Shown here: positions 26,370 through 31,613 of the stretch, in pieces
Position numbering within the stretch: position 1 is the first letter of the stretch
Layout of the letters: the number at the start of each line of letters is the position of its first letter
NCBI RefSeq assembly: GCF_000188295.1
Contig: NZ_GL831112.1
Location: 74,738 to 106,350 of the forward strand
Length of the DNA: 31,613 nt
Reading direction: 5' to 3'
Source: Streptococcus vestibularis ATCC 49124
Lineage (GTDB): Bacteria > Bacillota > Bacilli > Lactobacillales > Streptococcaceae
Made by a program: the position numbers and the translations under genes
The notes under the pieces: generated by a model
Told to the model about the DNA's origin: nothing
Database searches by the model: none
The model's input: only the letters and a program-made list of their open reading frames with translations

Positions 26370-26927
26370 TCAATGATGACGCTTGGCATAATCGACAAAT
26401 TTGAATTTTTCAAGTTTGTGGCGACTTTCCGTAAATTGGAACTGTTTTCCATTGTTTAAATAAACTTTTGAACGGACACAGACAACGTGCTGGTCCTTAC
26501 CTAGGTCAATGAGAATCTTATCCTGATCGATAGCATTATCGATAGTGATTTCTTTAAAGGCGTGGGAAATGCTAAGGTTGAGCTGATTCTCAATGTAGTC
26601 GTAAATAGAGTATTCAGCAATACTACGGTTTAGTTGCGGAACAAGGCTGGCATCTAGGTAATCAATATCTATAACAGAGGCACAGCTATCAACGACTCTT
26701 TGACGAACAACACGCCAAACCTGTCGGCTATTAGAAAAACCAGTTCTTTCTGAGAGTTTGGAATCAACGATGATTTTATCCAGAGAAATAACGTTGGTTT
26801 GCGAATTAAGGCTTTGTTGTTCGATTAGTTCCTGGTAACTAGTGAGGTCAGACACAGGAAAGTTGATTTGTTCTTGGTTAATAACCTGGGAGCCAGAGCC
26901 ATGAATTTTTTTGACCAAGCCTTCTTC
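26370..26927 (-). pseudogene. treR: treR remnant: trehalose operon repressor lacking its DNA-binding domain
   Basis: Reading leftward, the frame matches a GntR/HutC-type trehalose repressor from about EEGLVKKIHGSGSQV to the end, including the effector (UTRA) domain with FPVSDLTSYQELIEQQ, FQFTESRHKLEKFKFVDYAKR. The first roughly 55-60 residues, the winged helix-turn-helix, are missing. At 26921-26927 (CTTCTTC) the sequence passes directly into treP reading the other way. An ATG further inside treP (26957) keeps the frame open but adds unrelated residues. The product cannot bind DNA. The ligand of the family is trehalose 6-phosphate. Confidence 0.85.
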
Positions 26928-27910
26928 GCGCCTTTCGTTATCACTGGTCTTCACCATATGACTAATGCTATTGATCTTGAATTGGTGCGTACGGCAGGTG
27001 GTACTGGTTTATGGCCAATGATTGCCTTCTCTAATATTGCGCAGGGTTCAGCAGTATTTGCTTACTACTTTATTAAACGTCATGATGAACGTGAAGCACA
27101 GATTTCACTTCCAGCAACTATTTCAGCTTATCTTGGAGCACTATTTGGTGTTAACGTTAAGTATGTCTATCCATTAGTAGCAGGGATGTCTGCTTCTGCC
27201 TTATCAGGATTGCTTTCAACAGTCTTTGGTGTTCAAGCAAACTCTATCGGTATTGGTGGTCTTCCAGCTATTCTCTCTATTAAACCTCAATATTGGGCAA
27301 TTTTTGCGATTATCATGGTTGTTGATATTGTAGTTGCTATGGTATTGACATTCCTCTTCCACAAAACTGGATTTTTAACGAAAACAGAGGAAGATGGCAC
27401 GTACAAGAAGCTTCAGAAGGTTTGGTACAACCAACGGCTCTTGCTGAATCAGCAGAGGTTGTTAGCCCACTTGCTGGCCAAGTTAAACCACTTAGCCAAG
27501 CCACAGACCCAGTCTTTTCATCAGGTGTAATGGGACAAGGTGTTGTCATCGAACCAAGTCAAGGCGAATTGGTTTCACCAGTGAATGGTACAGTGACAGT
27601 ACTCTTCCCAACTAAGCACGCAGTAGGTATCGTTTCTGAAGAAGGTGTTGAAATGTTAATGCACATTGGTATGGATACGGTTAGCCTTGACGGAAAAGGC
27701 TTTGAATCACATATTAAACAAGGTGATAAAGTTGTTGTTGGTCAACAATTGATTAGCTTTGATATGGATATTATCAAAGAAGCTGGTTTGGTCACTGAGA
27801 CTCCAGTTATCATTACAAATCAAGATGATTTCCAAGCAGATGTTGAAGGGAATCTTCCACGTGATATCAAACGTGGTGATGTTCTCATGATTGCTCATCG
27901 AACAAAATAA
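26921..27910 (+). pseudogene. treP: treP remnant: trehalose PTS EIIBC-EIIA, 5'-deleted and frameshifted
   Basis: The 3' part of a glucose-superfamily PTS permease. From FFAPFVITGLHHMTNAID the distal EIIC is recognisable; the EIIB domain and more than half of EIIC are gone. In EIIC, SAYLGALFGVN lacks the four residues of the conserved G-V-T-E-P motif, a 12-base in-frame loss at 27137/27138. At about 27398-27401 one base appears to be missing: before it the frame continues KTEEDGT, after it the linker and EIIA (VQPTALAESAEVV, KHAVGIVSEEGVEMLMHIGMD with the active-site His) are in the next frame up to TAA 27908-27910. There is no start signal. The gene cannot make a working transporter. Confidence 0.9.
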
Positions 27911-27913
27911 GCT

Positions 27914-27944
27914 AAGGGGTGGAGACGTCACGGTTCCACCTCTT
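27914..27944 (+). other. Hairpin between treP and treC
   Basis: GGGTGGA and TCCACCTC (27918-27924 and 27935-27942) can pair around GACGTCACGGT. The tail has few T residues, so it is at most a weak attenuator. No clear promoter for treC is seen in this 63-base gap. Confidence 0.35.
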
Positions 27945-27973
27945 CATATAAAGAACAAAAGAGGAAAAATTAC

Positions 27974-29599
27974 ATGGCATTAGATAAAACAAAGGTTGTA
28001 TACCAAATTTATCCAAAATCATATAAGAACACTACAGGAAATGGAATCGGTGATTTCAGAGGAATCATTGAAAAGATTCCCTACCTAGCAGAGTTAGGCG
28101 TGGATATGGTGTGGCTCAATCCTTTCTATCCAAGTCCACAACGTGACAATGGCTACGATATTTCAGACTACACAGCCGTCAACCCTGTCTTTGGGGATAT
28201 GGCTGATTTTGAAGAAATGGTTCGTGTCGCTAAAGAGCACAAGATTGACTTCATGCTAGACATGGTGCTTAACCATTGCTCAACGGAGCATGAGTGGTTC
28301 CAAAAAGCATTGGCTGGTGACAAGTATTACCAAGATTTCTTCTTCATTCAGGATCAACCAACTGATTGGTTGTCTAAATTTGGTGGTTCTGCCTGGGCTC
28401 CTTTTGGAGATACAGGAAAATACTATCTTCATCTCTTTGATGAAACACAGGCAGACCTCAATTGGCGGAATCCCAATGTCCGCAAGGAGTTGTTCAAGGT
28501 AGTCAACTTCTGGCTAGACAAAGGTGTCAAGGGTTTTCGTTTTGATGTGATTAACTTGATTGGTAAGGATGAGGTTTTAGTAGATTGTCCGAAAAATGAA
28601 GGGAAACCTGCCTATACGGATAAACCAATCGTGCATGATTATCTTCACATGATGAATGAAGCGACCTTTGGTTCTGACGATAGTTTTATGACAGTTGGGG
28701 AGATGTCTTCAACAACTATTGACAACTGTGTTCTCTATTCAGCACCGGAGCGTCACGAGTTGTCTATGGCCTTTAACTTCCACCATTTAAAAGTGGACTA
28801 TGAAGATGGACAAAAATGGACTATTGCTCCCTTTGATTTTGAAGAACTTAAGCGTCTCTACCACACCTGGGGCAAGGAAATGAGCGATCGTGGTGGATGG
28901 AGTGCCCTCTTCTGGAATAACCACGACCAACCTCGTGCCTTGAATCGTTTTGTGGATATCAAGAACTTCCGTAATGAAGGAGCAACCATGCTAGCCGCTA
29001 GCATTCACTTGTCACGTGGAACACCTTATATCTACATGGGTGAAGAGATTGGAATGATTGACCCAGACTATGATTCGATGGCAGATTACGTGGATGTGGA
29101 ATCCATCAATGCTTACCAAATGCTCTTGGACCAAGGTAAATCTCCTAAGCAAGCCTTCAAGATTATCCAAGCTAAGTCACGTGATAATTCTCGTACGCCA
29201 ATGCAATGGGATGCTTCTGAGAATGCAGGTTTTTCAACAGGTACTCCATGGTTGAAAGCTGGTAAATCTTACAAAGACATTAACGTTGAAAATGAGATTA
29301 ATGGACCAATCTTTAAATTCTATAAAGAATTGATTCGCTTGCGTAAAGAAATGGCTATCATTTCAGAAGGAAGCTATCAGCCAGCATTTGAAGATAGCAA
29401 GAAGGTCTACGCCTTTGAACGTCACTTAGACGGTCAAAAACTCTTGGTACTCAATCATTTCTATGAAAGTGAAGCTGAAGTGGCGATTCCAGCAGAATAC
29501 CAGTCAGGGCGCGTACTCTTGTCCAACTATGACGATGCGGAGCTTGCTGAAAAGGTAGTTCTTAAACCATATCAAACCTTGGCAATCCTAGTTAAATAA
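27974..29599 (+). CDS. treC: Trehalose-6-phosphate hydrolase (phosphotrehalase, GH13)
   Basis: A 541-residue cytoplasmic GH13 enzyme that hydrolyses trehalose 6-phosphate to glucose and glucose 6-phosphate. The barrel signatures are complete: VYQIYPKSY start, DMVLNH, nucleophile Asp191 in GFRFDVINL, acid/base Glu243 in VGEMSS and Asp318 in NNHDQPR. Length is normal and no stop or shift is visible. ATG follows AGAGGAAAA. Its partner genes treP and treR upstream are broken, so its normal substrate can no longer be imported by this locus. It may be transcribed at a low level or serve another alpha-glucoside; both are inferences. Confidence 0.93.
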   Translation: MALDKTKVVYQIYPKSYKNTTGNGIGDFRGIIEKIPYLAELGVDMVWLNPFYPSPQRDNGYDISDYTAVNPVFGDMADFEEMVRVAKEHKIDFMLDMVLNHCSTEHEWFQKALAGDKYYQDFFFIQDQPTDWLSKFGGSAWAPFGDTGKYYLHLFDETQADLNWRNPNVRKELFKVVNFWLDKGVKGFRFDVINLIGKDEVLVDCPKNEGKPAYTDKPIVHDYLHMMNEATFGSDDSFMTVGEMSSTTIDNCVLYSAPERHELSMAFNFHHLKVDYEDGQKWTIAPFDFEELKRLYHTWGKEMSDRGGWSALFWNNHDQPRALNRFVDIKNFRNEGATMLAASIHLSRGTPYIYMGEEIGMIDPDYDSMADYVDVESINAYQMLLDQGKSPKQAFKIIQAKSRDNSRTPMQWDASENAGFSTGTPWLKAGKSYKDINVENEINGPIFKFYKELIRLRKEMAIISEGSYQPAFEDSKKVYAFERHLDGQKLLVLNHFYESEAEVAIPAEYQSGRVLLSNYDDAELAEKVVLKPYQTLAILVK

Positions 29600-29609
29600 G
29601 CCAATTTCT

Positions 29610-29640
29610 CCTCGGCAAATGCTTTTGCTGGGGAATTTTG
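29610..29640 (+). terminator. Weak terminator after treC
   Basis: CTCGGCAAA and TTTGCTGGG (29611-29632) pair with several G-U pairs around TGCT, followed by AATTTTG. Confidence 0.55.
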
Positions 29641-29647
29641 TTATAAT
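29639..29647 (+). promoter_or_regulatory. pepO promoter (extended -10)
   Basis: TGT-TATAAT is a good extended -10 without a clear -35. The leader of about 27 bases carries GGAGGAAG. Confidence 0.6.
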
Positions 29648-29680
29648 GAAAGCACTTTTAATGTTGATGGAGGAAGTGTA

Positions 29681-31576
29681 ATGACACGCTTACAAGATGA
29701 TTTTTACCATGCGATTAATGGTGAGTGGGAAAAGACAGCTGTGATTCCGGATGACAAACCACGTACAGGTGGTTTCTCAGATTTAGCAGATGAAATAGAA
29801 GACCTCATGCTTGAAACAACTGATCAGTGGTTGGCAGGAGAAAATGTTCCTGACAATGCTGTTCTACAAAACTTCATTAAGTTTCACCGTATGGCTGCGG
29901 ACTTTGACAAACGTGAGGCAGTTGGTATCGAGCCTGTTAAGCCTTTGATTGAAGAATACAAGCAACTCTCGTCATTTTCAGAGTTTGCTTCGAAAATTGC
30001 TGAGTACGAGATGGCTGTTAAGCCTAATGCGTTCCCGTTTGGTGTGTCTCCAGACTTTATGAATGCCCAACTAAATGTTCTTTGGGCTGAAGCGCCACGT
30101 ATTATTTTACCTGATACAACCTATTACACTGAGGATAATGAAAAGGGCAAGGAGCTTTTGGGAATTTGGCGTGAGATGCAGGAAGAACTCCTTGAGAAAT
30201 ATGGCTTCACAGCTGAAGAAATCAAAGATATCTTGGACAAGGTTATCGCTCTTGATGCTAAGTTAGCCAAGTATGTCCTTTCGAGTGAAGAATCTTCCGA
30301 GTATGTAGAACTCTACCACCCATATGATTGGGCAGACTTTACTAAGCTGGCGCCAGAACTCCCACTTGATAACATTTTCACAAAAATCTTGGGTCAAGTC
30401 CCTGATAAAATTATCGTTCCTGAAGAACGCTTCTGGACAGAGTTTGCGGCAGAATATTACTCAGAAGCAAATTGGGAGTTGCTTAAGGCGGACTTACTTA
30501 TCGATGCTGCTACATCTTGGAATGCCTATTTGACAGACGAGCTTCGTATCTTGGCTGGCAAATATAGTCGTGCGCTCTCAGGAACACCACAAGCCATGGA
30601 AAAGAAAAAGGCTGCCTTCTATTTGGCACAAGGGCCTTACAATCAGGCTCTAGGACTTTGGTATGCAGGTGAAAAATTCTCACCAGAAGCAAAAGCAGAT
30701 GTCGAAGCCAAAGTAGCAACCATGATTGATGTTTATAAATTACGCCTTCAAAAAGCGGATTGGTTGGCACCTGAGACACGTGAAAAGGCTATTACGAAAC
30801 TGAATGTCATTACACCTCATATCGGTTATCCAGAAAAACTACCTGAGACATATGATAAGAAGATTATTGATGAGAACTTGTCACTTGTTGAGAATGCACA
30901 GAAGTTAGTCGAAATTTCAGTTGCACATAGTTGGAGCAAGTGGAATCAACCTGTTGATCGAAGTGAGTGGCATATGCCTGCCCACATGGTTAATGCTTAC
31001 TATGATCCGCAGCAGAACCAAATTGTTTTCCCAGCAGCTATCCTGCAAGCACCTTTCTATGATATTGCACAAAGCTCATCAGCCAACTATGGTGGTATTG
31101 GGGCTGTTATTGCTCACGAGATTTCCCATGCCTTTGATACTAATGGTGCTTCCTTCGACGAAAACGGTAGTCTTAAGAACTGGTGGACTGAAGAAGATTA
31201 CGAAGCCTTTAAGGAACGTACTGACAAGATTGTGGACCAGTTTGACGGTTTGGACTCTTACGGTGCTAAGGTCAACGGCAAACTGACTGTTTCTGAGAAC
31301 GTGGCAGACCTTGGTGGTGTGGCCTGTGCCTTAGAAGCAGCTAAACGTGATGAAGATTTTTCGGTTCGAGAATTCTTTGTTAACTTTGCGACGATTTGGC
31401 GTATGAAGGCGCGTGAAGAATACATGCAAATGTTGGCCAGCGTGGATGTCCATGCTCCCGCTAAATGGCGTACCAATATTATCGTGAGCAACTTCGACGA
31501 ATTTCATAAGGAATTTGACGTCAACGAGGGCGACGGTATGTGGCGTGCCCCAGAAGATCGCGTGATTATTTGGTAA
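29681..31576 (+). CDS. pepO: Endopeptidase O, M13 zinc metallopeptidase
   Basis: A 631-residue oligopeptidase of the neprilysin family. The zinc site HEISH is at residues 479-483 (His479, Glu480, His483) and the third ligand Glu539 lies in ENVADLGG, with Asp543 after it. NAYYDPQQNQIVFPA and the ending GDGMWRAPEDRVIIW are typical. There is no signal peptide or membrane anchor, so it is a cytoplasmic enzyme by sequence, as lactococcal PepO, which cuts oligopeptides from casein breakdown. ATG follows GGAGGAAG. It has its own promoter and terminator. Confidence 0.96.
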   Translation: MTRLQDDFYHAINGEWEKTAVIPDDKPRTGGFSDLADEIEDLMLETTDQWLAGENVPDNAVLQNFIKFHRMAADFDKREAVGIEPVKPLIEEYKQLSSFSEFASKIAEYEMAVKPNAFPFGVSPDFMNAQLNVLWAEAPRIILPDTTYYTEDNEKGKELLGIWREMQEELLEKYGFTAEEIKDILDKVIALDAKLAKYVLSSEESSEYVELYHPYDWADFTKLAPELPLDNIFTKILGQVPDKIIVPEERFWTEFAAEYYSEANWELLKADLLIDAATSWNAYLTDELRILAGKYSRALSGTPQAMEKKKAAFYLAQGPYNQALGLWYAGEKFSPEAKADVEAKVATMIDVYKLRLQKADWLAPETREKAITKLNVITPHIGYPEKLPETYDKKIIDENLSLVENAQKLVEISVAHSWSKWNQPVDRSEWHMPAHMVNAYYDPQQNQIVFPAAILQAPFYDIAQSSSANYGGIGAVIAHEISHAFDTNGASFDENGSLKNWWTEEDYEAFKERTDKIVDQFDGLDSYGAKVNGKLTVSENVADLGGVACALEAAKRDEDFSVREFFVNFATIWRMKAREEYMQMLASVDVHAPAKWRTNIIVSNFDEFHKEFDVNEGDGMWRAPEDRVIIW

Positions 31577-31583
31577 TGATGAT

Positions 31584-31613
31584 GAAATCTGTCCAAAATG
31601 GGCAGATTTCTTT
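31584..31613 (+). terminator. pepO terminator (at window end)
   Basis: GAAATCTGTCC (31584-31594) pairs with GGGCAGATTTC (31600-31610), and the first T residues of the tail are visible before the window ends. Confidence 0.8.

Noticed and set aside
26928..26957. ATG at 26957 (minus) as a real treR start
   Set aside because: The codons between it and the junction are antisense treP sequence without similarity to a helix-turn-helix, and there is no ribosome site.
26868..27530. Intact membrane protein gene starting at 26868
   Set aside because: The first residues come from antisense treR sequence and the last ones from a shifted linker frame. The core is a fragment of treP EIIC, so it is a pseudogene part.

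Overview
The window is chromosomal DNA of a low-GC Gram-positive coccus. The near-complete streptococcal S10-spc-alpha ribosomal protein cluster, streptococcal-type PurA, RuvB, SecY and Adk sequences, zinc-type S14, and the TreC and PepO sequences all point to Streptococcus. The decayed trehalose locus fits the S. salivarius/S. thermophilus group best, but the species is an inference.

Left part (1-7430). The tail of an unknown gene is followed by a small membrane protein, a gene-poor stretch (853-1306) with a possible minus-strand gene remnant, and a FlaR-like P-loop kinase. purA follows, preceded by a structured leader with no Shine-Dalgarno sequence near the start codon. Next is a tightly coupled three-gene operon (low-molecular-weight tyrosine phosphatase, membrane-anchored MORN-repeat protein, OatA-like acyltransferase joined by ATGA overlaps), then ruvB, whose mRNA appears to be leaderless.

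Middle part (7470-22190). This holds rpsJ-rplC-rplD-rplW-rplB-rpsS-rplV-rpsC-rplP-rpmC-rpsQ-rplN-rplX-rplE-rpsN-rpsH-rplF-rplR-rpsE-rpmD-rplO-secY-adk-infA-rpmJ-rpsM-rpsK-rpoA-rplQ. It starts with a strong promoter and a folded leader, carries internal hairpins and an internal promoter before infA, and ends with a structured element and a very strong terminator.

Right part (22190-31613). A glutamate-cysteine-ligase-family gene and a tRNA-Leu(AAG) precede fba (class II aldolase). Two small paralogous membrane proteins follow, both with promoters placing +1 on the start codon, and then a UPF0340 protein. The trehalose locus comes next and is wrecked: one deletion has fused the distal part of treR to the distal part of treP, treP has also lost its EIIC TEP motif and is frameshifted, yet treC (phosphotrehalase) is intact. 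The M13 metallopeptidase gene pepO closes the window.

I saw no phage, insertion sequence, CRISPR array or defence system. The most unusual signals are the shared leaderless promoter layout (extended -10, six bases, ATG) at three genes, a terminator-like inverted repeat whose loop is the next gene's -10 box, the purA leader RNA, a three-stem RNA candidate after rplQ, and the trehalose deletion scar.
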